The translations under genes and the position numbers were made by a program. The notes beneath the pieces were generated by a model. The model saw only the letters and a list, made by a program, of their open reading frames with translations, was not told where the DNA came from and did no database searches. From positions 166,213 through 230,212 of the forward strand of contig NZ_JAENHP010000017.1 of NCBI RefSeq assembly GCF_016834655.1: 64,000 nucleotides of DNA, read 5' to 3'. The stretch comes from Paractinoplanes ovalisporus (lineage in GTDB: Bacteria > Actinomycetota > Actinomycetes > Mycobacteriales > Micromonosporaceae). The stretch's first letter is position 1; the number at the start of each line of letters is the position of its first letter. Shown in pieces: positions 1 through 10,148 of this stretch.

Positions 1-57
1 CGGGCCTCAGCGTGTGACGGGCCCCGGGCCTCAGCGAATGGCGGCCCCGGTTCAGCG
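1..57. repeat. 24-bp tandem repeat at the window edge
   Basis: The 12-mer CGGGCCTCAGCG occurs at 1-12 and again at 25-36, and a degenerate copy (CGG-TTCAGCG) ends near 57. This gives a 24-bp period. The array runs into the stop codon of the glycosyltransferase (52) and is cut by the window start, so its full size is unknown. It matches the pattern of other arrays here that lie directly against gene 3' ends. Confidence 0.5.
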
Positions 58-999
58 GGTGGCGGACTCCGATTCGCTCAGGGCGGCCAGAGTCTCGACG
101 CCTCCGCCGACTCCGGCCGCGGCCACGGCGGCAATTACGGTGGCCGCGCGCAGGGCGTGGTAGCCGCCCCGGCCCAGGGTGGCGGCCTTCAGGTTGCTGG
201 CCACCGCGCGCGGGAGGGTGCGGCGGATGTAGTTCTGTTCGGCGCCCAGCTTCTGGTCCTTGGGCAGCAGGCCGGCCATCTGGACCTTGCCGCGGCCCTC
301 GGCGTAGCAGCGGCGCAGGAAGAAGCGGAACGTGGAACGGTCCAGGGGGACGTCGTGCTCGATGACCGAGTCGGGGACGTACATCCAGTGGCCGCCGGTT
401 TCGGCGCTGATGCGCAGGCAGAGCTCGGTGTCCTCGGGGCGGTTCTGGTCGCCCAGCTTGCCGAAGCCGACCCGGAAGCCGCCGACCTGGAGGAAGGCCT
501 CGCGGCGGACCATCATGCTGGCCGACCACACGTTGCGGATCTCGGCGACCGAGGTGGGCATGCCGGCGTACGAGACACCAACGGTCCACAGAAGTTCGTC
601 GGGCATCCAGCTCGGGCGGGTCCGCTCCCAGGCCGGGACGATGCTGCCGCCGGCGCCGACCACGGCCGGGTTGTCGAACGGGCGGGCCAGGTGGCCGAGC
701 CAGGTGGGGTGGGCGACGGTGTCGTCGTCGAGGAACGCGATCAGCTCGGACCGGGAGTGGAATGCGCCGGTGTTGCGGTTGCCGGAGGCGCCCCGCACCG
801 AGGTGTTCTCGAGCACGGTCACGCCCGGGAACTCGTCCTGGCACCGCTTGAACAGCTCGGGGTTGTGATCGACAACCACGATGATCTCGGCCGGGGTCAG
901 CTTCTGCTGCTGGGCCGAGGCGACGGTGCGTTGCAGGGAGGCCCAGCGGCGTTCGCTGTGCGTGGGGATGACGACGCTGACGTCGATGCTCTCGGTCAT
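52..999 (-). CDS. Family 2 glycosyltransferase
   Basis: This 315-residue protein probably transfers a sugar from a nucleotide donor to a cell-surface or secondary-metabolite acceptor. It opens with the GT-A fold signature VSVVIPTHSER (residues 7-17) and carries an acidic metal/nucleotide site AFLDDDTVAH near residues 89-97. Further on are a conserved EDTELCLR segment typical of GT2 enzymes and a hydrophobic C-terminal patch. The start at 999 is preferred because GGAG lies 9 nt upstream; the in-frame ATG 13 codons earlier has no clear ribosome site. The donor and acceptor cannot be read from the sequence. Its nearest upstream gene is more than 1 kb away, so it seems to be transcribed alone. 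Confidence 0.85.
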   Translation of the reverse strand: MTESIDVSVVIPTHSERRWASLQRTVASAQQQKLTPAEIIVVVDHNPELFKRCQDEFPGVTVLENTSVRGASGNRNTGAFHSRSELIAFLDDDTVAHPTWLGHLARPFDNPAVVGAGGSIVPAWERTRPSWMPDELLWTVGVSYAGMPTSVAEIRNVWSASMMVRREAFLQVGGFRVGFGKLGDQNRPEDTELCLRISAETGGHWMYVPDSVIEHDVPLDRSTFRFFLRRCYAEGRGKVQMAGLLPKDQKLGAEQNYIRRTLPRAVASNLKAATLGRGGYHALRAATVIAAVAAAGVGGGVETLAALSESESATR

Positions 1000-1779
1000 G
1001 ACGAGCCGCTCCAGGGGGTGTGAAGGGCCGAGCATCACGTACGGGGTGAGGCCGCGACGTCATGCCTGGTGGCACGGGCCACCTTCGGTTGTTCAGGGCG
1101 TTCACGGGCTAGTTGATCAACCCGCGGGCGAGACCATACACAGGGAATCTATGAATTGCATAAGAGGTTGGCCGACCCCCATTTACAGTTCCGGACGCTA
1201 TTGTTTCGGCCACGCAAACGATTAGGGCAAGTCGGGAGATGCCGCTTTTGGACGCATCAGCGCCGATGGCGGCAGTTGCACCGGAAACCACATGTCATCG
1301 GTGGTCACAGGCCCGGCCGGGGACCGGTCCGGACTGACGGCCGGCCAAGCGCTGAAAGCGGATCCAGCAGGGATCTGCCATTCTTTCGGCTTGCCGGTGA
1401 TCACCCGTTCACCCGATGACGGCCCGAGCCGGGACGGCCGCGCAAAACCATTTAGCAATACGAACGACTTACGATTCGCTGTTGCGCGGATCACGTGCCG
1501 GAAAACCATTCCCACTCCGGTTCCGGGACGACCCGAAGCCGGTGCGCGGCCACGCGTGGATCACACGCTGGGTCACAGGTGGTCGCCACTGAGAGTTAGG
1601 AGCCGGACCACCGGGTAACGTCCCGGCGCCCGCGCTACGGCCCGTTGTTCCGCTCAGGCCGCGTGCGGCAGCCGCCGAAGGCGGAGTTCGGCCGTGGTGC
1701 TCCTCGGGACCCGACGTGGCGTACGGGATCTGCGGTCTTGGCCGACGAACAAGCGCAAGCCCGGGTCGAAGCCGCCGCG
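1000..1779. other. Intergenic region without convincing gene
   Basis: Short open frames exist on both strands but none has the G/C third-position bias, ribosome site or recognisable protein sequence of the neighbouring genes. The part from about 1120 to 1300 is visibly less GC-rich than its surroundings and probably contains the promoter region of the glycosyltransferase. No clear -10/-35 pair could be assigned. Confidence 0.5.
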
Positions 1780-2148
1780 TCATCCAGCGACCGGCCGTGC
1801 GCCGTCGTGTCCGCAAGCGAGCGGAAGAGCGCCGCAGACAACCGGGAGAACGCCGCGAGCGACCGGGGGAACGCCATAAACGATCGGGAGAGCGCCGCTC
1901 GGACGCGAGCGATCGGGACAGCGCCGCAAACAACCAGGAGAACGCCGCTCAGACACGAGCGATCGGGACAGCGCCGCAAACAACCAGGAGAACGCCGCTC
2001 AGACACGAGCGATCGGGACAGCGCCGCAAACAACCAGGAGAACGCCGCTCAGACACGAGCGATCGGGAGAACGCCGCTCGAACGCGAGCGATCGGGAGGG
2101 CGCCGCCCGAACACGAACGATCGGCAGAGCGCCGCCCGGACGCGAGGG
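1780..2148. repeat. 50-bp tandem repeat array with degenerate flanks
   Basis: Three perfect head-to-tail 50-bp copies occupy 1911-2060; each begins GATCGGGACAGCGCCGC and contains AACGCCGCTCAGACACGAGC. Both sides carry degenerate 25-29-bp half units with the same GCGATCGGGA...GCGCCGC core, out to about 1800 and 2148. Fifty is not a multiple of three, so the array does not encode a repeated peptide, and the long open frame through it is a shadow. The copies touch with no spacers, which excludes CRISPR. The array ends at the stop codon of the membrane-protein gene at 2149. Confidence 0.9.
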
Positions 2149-2496
2149 TCAGCGCCAGAAGACGGCGACCGCAGCGTTGACCAAGGTCAGCGTGATGATG
2201 CCGATGAAGTGGCCCTTGTTCACAGCCTCACGCCTACGCGGGATGAACACCATGATGAAGATCAGGACGGCCAGCACGAGCTTCACGCCGAGCTTGATCG
2301 GGTCGGGTTCGGCGTCGCCGCCGCCGCGCAACGGGGCCGCCAGGCCGATGCCCGACACGAGCTGGATGATCGAGCCCCAGAGGACGGCCGGGTTGATGCG
2401 GAACTTGCCCGACACGAACTGAGCGACCGCCCCGCCGAGCAGCAGCGCGAAACCGATCAGGTGAACGAACAGCAGGATCAGCCGGAGTGCTTCCAC
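2149..2496 (-). CDS. Small integral membrane protein
   Basis: This 115-residue protein is almost entirely hydrophobic. It shows about four membrane segments, roughly residues 5-27, 36-55, 68-85 and 96-113, with a short charged loop containing GGGDAEPDPIK and a cytoplasmic-looking PRRREAVNKG loop. It starts with GTG. It is the last gene of an apparent operon behind the P450 (24-bp gap) and the AlkZ-like gene. I do not recognise a functional family. The layout resembles small actinobacterial membrane proteins of unknown role. Confidence 0.7.
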   Translation of the reverse strand: MEALRLILLFVHLIGFALLLGGAVAQFVSGKFRINPAVLWGSIIQLVSGIGLAAPLRGGGDAEPDPIKLGVKLVLAVLIFIMVFIPRRREAVNKGHFIGIITLTLVNAAVAVFWR

Positions 2497-2520
2497 GCCC
2501 GGAAGCTTGCCAAATCCCGG

Positions 2521-3705
<1,185 letters not shown>

Positions 3706-3720
3706 CCACGCGCCTCCCCG

Positions 3721-4779
3721 TTATCGGCGGATATCCATCACCGTACGCCCTTCGAGCCCGTGCCAGGTTCGCAGGCGCTCGCCCTCTTCTTCCACGGCCT
3801 CGGCGCCCTCCGGCGCGAACAGCCTGACCTGCAGATCCGGGCCGGCGACCTTCCACATGCCGGCGACACGCCCGTCAACCAGGACAAAACGCGCGCCCTC
3901 GACGCTGAGCCCGCGATAGGCGTCGTCGATGACGCGGCTGCGGTCGTCGAAGCCGAGCACGACGTTGTCGAACGCGGGCAGGAAGCGGGGTTCGACGTTC
4001 TGCTCGGGTGCCGGGAGCGGCGCGTCGAGAACGTCAAGAAGTTCCCTCCCCCGTACGTCGCGGAAGGTGCGCAACTGAGGCCGGAGCCGCTTGATCGACT
4101 CGCGGAGGCCGCTCAGCCCCGACCACGCGCGGATGTCGGCCGACGCCGCCGGCCCGAACGCGCGCAGATACCGCAGGACGAGCTCGTCGGCCGTACCGGC
4201 GGGTTCGGGCTCTTTCCCGAGCCACGCCCCGATCGTGGTGTTGCGGGCCGGCGCCTTCTGCCCCCACACGCCACGCGGGGGCACCTGCACCAGCGGCACG
4301 AGCGAGCTGAGCATGTCGCCCAGAACGCGCGGCGCCACCTCGGGCCACCGCTCCCCCACGGCCCGCCCGGCTTCGGCCAGGATGCTGGGCGCGCGGGTGA
4401 AGACCGGCAGCCCGGCGGCGGCCAGCTCCCGCAGGTCGACCCCTTCGAGCTCGCGACGATAGACGGCCCGCACACGCGCCTCGAGCATCGGCTGGTGCAG
4501 CCCGCGCAGCGCGAGGCAGTCCTCGGCGGTCACCAGGTGGATCGTGCGCCGCATCAGCAACGTGCGCACCACCCGGCGCGTCTCGAGCAGCTCGACCAGC
4601 TCGGCCGGCCGGAAACCGTCGAGACGGCTCCACAGACCGACGTACGGCTCGTGCGGCTCCTGGGCCTGCAACCCGCACAGGTGCGCGATGGCGTCGAAGG
4701 CCGTCCGGTCGTGCCGCCGGTCGAGCATCTGCCGGGCGAGCAACGCCCGGTTGAGAGCGCGGTTGTCCAGCACCGTCAT
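3721..4779 (-). CDS. AlkZ/YcaQ-type winged-helix DNA glycosylase-like protein
   Basis: This 352-residue protein belongs to the HTH_42 (DUF1006) family, whose studied members AlkZ and YcaQ/AlkX are base-excision glycosylases acting on bulky alkyl adducts and crosslinks. The family's catalytic QxQ motif is visible as QAQ at residues 38-40 (LCGLQAQEPHEPY), close to Gln37/Gln39 recalled for Streptomyces AlkZ. A helical tandem winged-helix body and a C-terminal beta-rich part (WKVAGPDLQVRLFAPEG) follow. The ATG at 4779 is chosen because the family N-terminus begins just before the first helix; an upstream ATG at 4830 adds 17 unrelated residues. AlkZ proteins often give self-resistance in producer clusters, and the adjacent P450 is compatible with that, but this is inference. 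Confidence 0.85.
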   Translation of the reverse strand: MTVLDNRALNRALLARQMLDRRHDRTAFDAIAHLCGLQAQEPHEPYVGLWSRLDGFRPAELVELLETRRVVRTLLMRRTIHLVTAEDCLALRGLHQPMLEARVRAVYRRELEGVDLRELAAAGLPVFTRAPSILAEAGRAVGERWPEVAPRVLGDMLSSLVPLVQVPPRGVWGQKAPARNTTIGAWLGKEPEPAGTADELVLRYLRAFGPAASADIRAWSGLSGLRESIKRLRPQLRTFRDVRGRELLDVLDAPLPAPEQNVEPRFLPAFDNVVLGFDDRSRVIDDAYRGLSVEGARFVLVDGRVAGMWKVAGPDLQVRLFAPEGAEAVEEEGERLRTWHGLEGRTVMDIRR

Positions 4780-4845
4780 GCGCCGACGGTAGTTCAGAAC
4801 GATCCGGGCCGGGTATTCACCTCTTCTCAACGGGGGGAGTCAGTC

Positions 4846-5097
4846 ATGACCAGCATGTCGGGACCGCAGGCGATACCGTTCGTCGCCACGATCACCGAGG
4901 ACTTCGGCCGGAAGGTGCGCGAGGAGGGCGGCGTCTATCCGGGCGGCCCGATCGTCGGCGCCTCGGACGCCGAGGAGGACGCCGTCCACTCCGGCGCCCG
5001 CGACGAGCAACTCGCCGTCGACGTCACCCGCGACTCCGACGGGGTGCCGGTCGGCGCGGACGACGTCGAGGAGGACAAGCGCCGCTCAGGCGTCTGA
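4846..5097 (+). CDS. Small acidic protein of unknown function
   Basis: An 83-codon gene starts with ATG 6 nt after a strong GGGGGGAG ribosome site. It lies on the strand opposite the AlkZ-like gene, 66 bp away. The product is hydrophilic and acidic in its second half (SDAEEDAVHSG, DDVEEDKRRSG), with no membrane segment or Cys. The start MTSMSGPQAIPFVATITEDF is the most ordered-looking part. The reading frame continues a much longer open frame from upstream, but only this end has a ribosome site and a gene-like start. I do not recognise a family. Confidence 0.5.
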   Translation: MTSMSGPQAIPFVATITEDFGRKVREEGGVYPGGPIVGASDAEEDAVHSGARDEQLAVDVTRDSDGVPVGADDVEEDKRRSGV

Positions 5098-5116
5098 CGA
5101 CGGAGGGCGGCCGGCT

Positions 5117-5195
5117 CGCCGGTGGGCGCCGCTCGCCGGTGGGCGCCGCTCGCCGGTGGGCGCCGCTCGCCGGTGGGCGCCGCTCGCACGGCCCG
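5117..5195. repeat. 17-bp tandem repeat between convergent genes
   Basis: GCTCGCCGGTGGGCGCC is repeated with an exact 17-bp period (GGTGGG at 5121, 5138, 5155 and 5172), followed by a degenerate copy. It fills the space between the 3' ends of the small acidic gene and the alpha/beta hydrolase. The unit contains CGCC/GGCG half palindromes, so the RNA from either strand could fold. Whether it ends transcription is not known. Confidence 0.85.
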
Positions 5196-5209
5196 CCGGC
5201 GGGCGCCGT

Positions 5210-5911
5210 TCAGGCGCCTGACGCCTCGCCGATCAGCTCGACCAGCTTGGCCGCCTCGGGGATCGCCACCGTGTGGGAGCCGCCGGCCAGCTCGACCGTG
5301 CGCCGTGAGCCGGCCCGCTCGGCCATGAACCGCAGCGCGGCGACCGGGATGTTCAGATCGTCGCTGCCGAACAGGAACCAGGACGGGATCGACTTCCACG
5401 CCGGCTCACCCGGGGACGCCTCACCAAGGGCGGCCTCGGTGATCGGGCGCTGGGTGACGGCCAGGACCGCGGCGGCCTCGGCGGACGAGTCGGCGGCGAA
5501 CTGGTGGTGGTAGAGCTCCTGCTGGATGTAGAGGTCGGTGCTGCCGTCGGGCAGCTTGACCGGCCGGAGGGTCTCACCGAGCGAGCTGCCCGGGAACTTG
5601 CCGGCCAGGTCGCCCGCGCTCTCCCCCTGGTCGGGCGCAAACGCTCCGACGTAGACCAACGCCTTCACGGCCGGGTTGCCGGTGGCCGCGTTGGTGATCA
5701 GCATTCCGCCATATGAGTGCCCGACCAGCACCACGTCGCCCTCGACCGAGGCCAGGGTCGCGCGCAGGTAGTCGGAGTCGTACTTGACGCCACGCAGCGG
5801 ATTGGCCACGGCGATCGCCGGATAGCCCTCCGCCCGGAGCAGCTCGATCACGCCGTTCCAGCTGGCCGACTCGGCGAACGCGCCGTGCACGAGGACGATC
5901 GTCGGTTTCAT
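5210..5911 (-). CDS. Alpha/beta hydrolase
   Basis: This 233-residue protein has the full small alpha/beta-hydrolase layout: the oxyanion strand IVLVHGAF (5-12), the nucleophile elbow GHSYGG (64-69, Ser66), a late acid in FGSDDLNIP, and the catalytic His in GGSHTV near the end. It resembles the cytoplasmic esterase/HNL-like subgroup that has no lid insertion and no signal peptide. A GGGGGAG ribosome site precedes the ATG. It lies 84 bp after the M24 peptidase on the same strand. The substrate is unknown. Confidence 0.9.
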   Translation of the reverse strand: MKPTIVLVHGAFAESASWNGVIELLRAEGYPAIAVANPLRGVKYDSDYLRATLASVEGDVVLVGHSYGGMLITNAATGNPAVKALVYVGAFAPDQGESAGDLAGKFPGSSLGETLRPVKLPDGSTDLYIQQELYHHQFAADSSAEAAAVLAVTQRPITEAALGEASPGEPAWKSIPSWFLFGSDDLNIPVAALRFMAERAGSRRTVELAGGSHTVAIPEAAKLVELIGEASGA

Positions 5912-5995
5912 GGCAACTCCCCCAAGGTCTCGCGGTTCAGATGCCCCGCAAGCTTGCTCCTCGGCGCCCGGATCCGGAAAGGATCGATCGGAGGG

Positions 5996-7042
5996 TCACA
6001 ACACGGAACTTAAGTACCGGTCCGTGTTGTTGAACCTCCTCCCTCCGTCGGGGGTCACGGTGACGATGTCCTCGATGCGCACGCCGAAGCGGCCCGGCAG
6101 ATAGATCCCCGGCTCGATCGAGAAGCACATGCCGGGCACCAGAGGCCGCGTCTCACCCCGTACGAGATAAGGGGGTTCATGGGTTTCCAGCCCGATGCCG
6201 TGACCGGTGCGGTGAATGAAGAACTCGCCATATCCCGCGTCCTCGATGACCCGGCGGGCCACCCGGTCGATCTCCTGACATTCCACCCCCGGCCGTACGG
6301 CTTCGAAAGCGGCCTGCTGCGCGAGGCGCACGACGTCGTGGACTTCCTGTTCCTCGCTCGTCGGCGGTCCGACGTGAACCGTGCGGGTGGTGTCGGAGCC
6401 GTAACCGTTCTTGAGTCCGCCGAAATCGAGCACCACCATGTCGCCGGTCTCGATGACGCGGTCGCCGATCTCGTGGTGCGGATTCGCGCCGTTGGGACCG
6501 GAACCGACGATGGTGAAGTCGACCTGTTCGTGACCGTACTCCCGCAGCATCCCGGCCAGAATGACCGCCACTTCCCGTTCGGTGCGACCGGAGAAACGGA
6601 CGGTCCTGATGTCTTCGAAGGCTCGGTCGGCGGCCGCGCCCGCCTCGGCGAGCAGTTCGATTTCCTCGGCGTCCTTGACCGCCCGCAGCATGGGCAACAC
6701 CTCGGTCATGCCGACCAGACTCAGCTCCGGGCATTTCCGTTGCAGATTGAGGACGTGCAGGGCCCAGGCCGAGTCCGAGATGGCGAACCGCCCCGTCAAC
6801 GACACGTCATAGGGGTCTTCGCCGTCGGGCCAGGTCCGCACTTCCAGGTCGAGACCGTGCGGTTCCTCGAGCGCCGGAACAATGAGGAACGGGTCGTGGC
6901 CGTTCCGCAGAACGAGCAGAGTGAGCCGTTCGGTGATCGGCGGGCGCAGACCGGTGAAATAGGTGAGGTCGGGGCCGGGTGTGAGAAGCAGGCCGTCGAG
7001 CCCGGCCTCCGCCGCGCTTCTCAGGGCCTTCTCGATGCGCAC
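5996..7042 (-). CDS. M24 family metallopeptidase (Xaa-Pro peptidase-like)
   Basis: A 348-residue pita-bread-fold peptidase that probably releases N-terminal residues before proline. All five metal ligands of the M24 fold can be seen: the two Asp of VLDFGG and GSDTTRT, the His of HRTGHGIGLETHE, the Glu of FSIEPGIY and the Glu of VRIEDIV. The creatinase-like N-terminal domain (LLLTPGPDLTYFTGLR) is present. The GTG start at 7042 overlaps the TAG stop of the GH13 gene by one base (TAGTG), which implies translational coupling. A longer upstream frame only reads the shadow of the GH13 gene. Confidence 0.92.
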   Translation of the reverse strand: MRIEKALRSAAEAGLDGLLLTPGPDLTYFTGLRPPITERLTLLVLRNGHDPFLIVPALEEPHGLDLEVRTWPDGEDPYDVSLTGRFAISDSAWALHVLNLQRKCPELSLVGMTEVLPMLRAVKDAEEIELLAEAGAAADRAFEDIRTVRFSGRTEREVAVILAGMLREYGHEQVDFTIVGSGPNGANPHHEIGDRVIETGDMVVLDFGGLKNGYGSDTTRTVHVGPPTSEEQEVHDVVRLAQQAAFEAVRPGVECQEIDRVARRVIEDAGYGEFFIHRTGHGIGLETHEPPYLVRGETRPLVPGMCFSIEPGIYLPGRFGVRIEDIVTVTPDGGRRFNNTDRYLSSVL

Positions 7043-8442
7043 TACTCCACCTCCAGGACGTGGAATCCCCACGCGGGCAGGTCGACGAAGAGCCCGGCGT
7101 CGGCCAGTTCCCTGCCGTCCCGGTCGAAAACGCGGCCGTCGAGCAGGTCGGTCAGACGCCATTGCGGTTTCTCGTCCGACCACCAGGGCGCCCGTACGCG
7201 GGTCCGCGCCGGACCGTCCGCGTAATTGACGACGACGAGGTGGCGTTTCCCGTCGTTCTGCCACGTCCACGCGAGCACGTCGTGGGTGTCGAGCAGCTGC
7301 CACTCCCCCGTGTTCACCTTCAACCGGGAAAGCTTTTCGCAGAAGGCTTTCAGCTCGTTGTCGGGCTGTTCGTCGGGATAGCGGCCCAGGAAGACAGGCA
7401 GTTTCACCCGGCGCCCCTCGAACTGGCCGTCGTGCCAGAGGGTGGCGCCGGGCAGAGTGGCGACGGCGACCGCGGCGGCCCGGTTCCGGGGCCCGAACGC
7501 GGTGGCGGCGCGGGGCTCGTCGTGGTTCTCGGTGAACCGGATCAGCCTGTCCTGATAGCCCCGATCGGCCCGCAGATGGGCGCGCACGGCGTCGGCGCTC
7601 TCGTGGGCCAGGCGGTCGTAGAGGCGCTTGTCGTAGCAGTAGTGGAAGCCCTGCTGCTGCAGCGTCCATTCGGTGTCCCAATAGGCCTCGGCGATCAGCA
7701 GGAAACCGTCGGGGAGGGCCTTGATGACCTCGGGCCAGAATTCCTGCGCCGGCTTGGGGCCCGCGCGGTCGCCCCACGTACGGACGAAAATGTCGTTGAA
7801 GAACAGCATGGCCATGTCGACGCGGACACCGTCACATTGCTCGGCGATGGATTTGAGCGTCTCGACGGTGGCCTTGCGCAGGCCGGGGTGGAAGGCGTTG
7901 AGCTGGGCCACGTCGGGCCACGGCGGGAAATACGGGTCGCGGCCGTGGGCGATGACGCGGTCACCCGCTTCGAACCAACCGGTGGGATCCGACTTCAGGT
8001 CGTCCGGAGTGCCGTTGATGAACCAGTCCGGATATTCGGTGATGGCCGGGTGATCAGGGGCCACGTGGTTGGGGACGTAGTCGAGGATCAGCTTCAGGCC
8101 GCGGTTCCGCAGTTCTTCGCGCGCCGTCCGGAGGCCACTTTGTCCGCCGAGGCGCTCGTCGACTTCATAACGCCGTACGCAATAGGGCGAGCCCACGATG
8201 TCGTCTTTCTCCGACAAATCGGGCAGCGCATTCCGGAATTCCCGCTGCAAGCCTTCGTTCGCGCTCGCGATGGCCAGGCCGGCCGGGCTGCGTTCCCAGA
8301 CGCCCATGAGCCAGACCGCGTCGAGGCCGCGCAGCTCGTCCCACACCTCGCCGGGCACGTCGCCGAGCGTCACCGTCCGCCCGTAGCGGCGGCTCAGGCC
8401 GGTCAGCCAGGGCCAGGTGTCGAGCTCGTAGACCGCCGTCAT
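7042..8442 (-). CDS. GH13 alpha-amylase family glycosidase
   Basis: A 466-residue intracellular GH13 enzyme (no signal peptide) acting on alpha-glucosidic bonds. The four family regions are present: DYVPNHV (121-127), GVRVDMA with nucleophile Asp209, IAEAYW with acid/base Glu252, and FTENHDE with Asp308. A small C-terminal beta domain ends in WGFHVLEVE. The barrel is compact and lacks an obvious domain B insertion with calcium site, so specificity (amylase, sucrose or trehalose type) is open. The ATG overlaps the SulP stop (ATGA), and the stop overlaps the peptidase start. Confidence 0.9.
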   Translation of the reverse strand: MTAVYELDTWPWLTGLSRRYGRTVTLGDVPGEVWDELRGLDAVWLMGVWERSPAGLAIASANEGLQREFRNALPDLSEKDDIVGSPYCVRRYEVDERLGGQSGLRTAREELRNRGLKLILDYVPNHVAPDHPAITEYPDWFINGTPDDLKSDPTGWFEAGDRVIAHGRDPYFPPWPDVAQLNAFHPGLRKATVETLKSIAEQCDGVRVDMAMLFFNDIFVRTWGDRAGPKPAQEFWPEVIKALPDGFLLIAEAYWDTEWTLQQQGFHYCYDKRLYDRLAHESADAVRAHLRADRGYQDRLIRFTENHDEPRAATAFGPRNRAAAVAVATLPGATLWHDGQFEGRRVKLPVFLGRYPDEQPDNELKAFCEKLSRLKVNTGEWQLLDTHDVLAWTWQNDGKRHLVVVNYADGPARTRVRAPWWSDEKPQWRLTDLLDGRVFDRDGRELADAGLFVDLPAWGFHVLEVE

Positions 8443-10103
8443 GCGTTGCTCCTTCGGAAGGCTGCTACTGCATCATCCAGCGTCGGGTAGAAATGCGCGG
8501 GGTCGATGGTGCCGGTCAGCCCGTACCGGTCGATTTTCCTCTTCACCGGGTTCTTCATCTCGGCGAACACGAGCGAGATCCCCTTCGCGTTGAGTTCCTG
8601 GTCGAGTTCTTCCAGCATGTCGGCGGCCGTGGTGTCGACGTCGGTGATCGGCTCGGCCGCCACGAGAATCCACCGGGGTCCGGTGATGGCCAGGTGGCGG
8701 ATCTCCTCCCGGAAGGTCCGGGCATTGGCGAAGATGAGCGGTGCGTCGAACCGGAAAATGGCGAGCGCGGGGATCTCGGCCGCGTCCGGATATTGCCGCA
8801 GATCGTGGTAGCCGTCGACGTCGGCCGGTTTTCCGAGCACCGCTCGATAAGGCCACCAGGCCCGCCGGAAGACGTTGAGAACCGACAGCCCGACCGCCAC
8901 CGCGATGCCCGGCAGCACGCCCACCACGGCGACCCCGACAAAGGCGGCCACGGCCAGCGCGAACTCGATGCGACGCTGCCGATAGAGCCGGACCATGCCT
9001 TTGATGTCGGCCAGCCCGATACTGGCCGCGATGACCACGGCCGCCAGCATCGGTTGCGGCATGTCCTTGAGCAGCCCCGGCACCAGAACGAGCATGAGCG
9101 TAATGGCGACGGCCCCCACCAGCCCCGTGACTTGAGACTTGGCCCCCGCCGCGAAGGCCACCGCCGTACGGGATCCGCTCGTGCTGACCGGAAACCCTTG
9201 AAACAGCCCCGCGGCGAGGTTGGCCGCCCCGATTCCCGCCATCTCCTGATTGCCGCGCACTTCCTGTCCCGTACGGGCGGCGAAGGTCGTGGCCGTGGAG
9301 ATGGTGTCGGTGACCGAAACCAGCGTGATGCCGACCGCCGCCGCGGCGAGGATGCCGAGCTCGTCCCAGGAGACGGTAGGAATGGTGAACGGCGGAAACC
9401 CCCGGGGAAGCGGCCCGACCACGTCAACGTCGAGGTCGAGAACGGTGACCGCCCCGATGGCCCCCACCACGGCGACGAGAATGGCCGGCACTTTGGGCAG
9501 CAGCCTCTGCAGCAGCAGAATGACGAGAAGCCCACCACCCCCGATGGCAACGGCCGCCGGAACAGTCTCGCCAAGGCCGGTGACGAACCCCGAGATGTCG
9601 GCGAAGAGCCCGTCCCCTTCGACGGAGAACCCGAACAGTTTGGGCAGCTGCCCGAAAAAGATGGTGACGGCCAGCCCGTTCACATAGCCGAGCTGAGTCG
9701 GATGAGACAGCAGATCGGCGACAAACCCCAGCTTGGCGACGGCCGCCACAGTCATGAACAGCCCCACCAACAGGGCCAGAACGGAGGCCATGGCGACGGC
9801 TTGGGCCGGGTCCCCACCGGAAACCACCATGGGCACGACAACGGCCGCAATCATCGGCCCGAGCGCCGAGTCGGGCCCCAGAACAAGCACACGGGAGGGC
9901 CCGAAAACGGCGTAGGCAAGAAGGCAGAGGATCGAGGTATAGAGCCCAGTGATCGGCGGTAGCCCGGCCAGCTCGGCATAGGCCATCCCCTGCGGCACGA
10001 GCAGGGTGGTGAGCACAATCCCCGCCATCAGGTCTTTCGGAAACCACGGGGCCCGATATCCCCGAGCCGCCCCGATCCCCGGAACCCACTCCGTGACGCC
10101 CAT
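8439..10103 (-). CDS. SulP family anion transporter with STAS domain
   Basis: This 554-residue SLC26/SulP protein probably moves sulfate, bicarbonate or another anion across the membrane. The N-terminal signature PQGMAYAELAGLPPITGLY (residues 37-55) and about 12 membrane segments are evident. A C-terminal STAS domain of roughly 110 residues (from about PALAIFRFDAPLIFANAR) ends the protein. It is the first gene of a run of overlapping genes with the GH13 enzyme and the M24 peptidase, an unusual mix of functions for one operon. The anion specificity cannot be read. Confidence 0.93.
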   Translation of the reverse strand: MGVTEWVPGIGAARGYRAPWFPKDLMAGIVLTTLLVPQGMAYAELAGLPPITGLYTSILCLLAYAVFGPSRVLVLGPDSALGPMIAAVVVPMVVSGGDPAQAVAMASVLALLVGLFMTVAAVAKLGFVADLLSHPTQLGYVNGLAVTIFFGQLPKLFGFSVEGDGLFADISGFVTGLGETVPAAVAIGGGGLLVILLLQRLLPKVPAILVAVVGAIGAVTVLDLDVDVVGPLPRGFPPFTIPTVSWDELGILAAAAVGITLVSVTDTISTATTFAARTGQEVRGNQEMAGIGAANLAAGLFQGFPVSTSGSRTAVAFAAGAKSQVTGLVGAVAITLMLVLVPGLLKDMPQPMLAAVVIAASIGLADIKGMVRLYRQRRIEFALAVAAFVGVAVVGVLPGIAVAVGLSVLNVFRRAWWPYRAVLGKPADVDGYHDLRQYPDAAEIPALAIFRFDAPLIFANARTFREEIRHLAITGPRWILVAAEPITDVDTTAADMLEELDQELNAKGISLVFAEMKNPVKRKIDRYGLTGTIDPAHFYPTLDDAVAAFRRSNA

Positions 10104-10148
10104 CCAGCCCCCTCACCCGCCGTGAGGCCACCTTAAAAGGCGAGATCG

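Noticed and set aside
1911..2060. 50-bp repeats as a CRISPR array
   Set aside because: The copies are contiguous without spacers and no cas genes are near.
5996..7777. A longer M24 peptidase with a 245-residue N-terminal extension
   Set aside because: The extension is the shadow of the GH13 gene. The GTG at 7042 overlaps the GH13 stop and gives the normal family length.
8493..9962. A 489-codon plus-strand frame rich in Gly, Arg and Asp
   Set aside because: It is antisense to the clearly supported SulP transporter and has no domain features.
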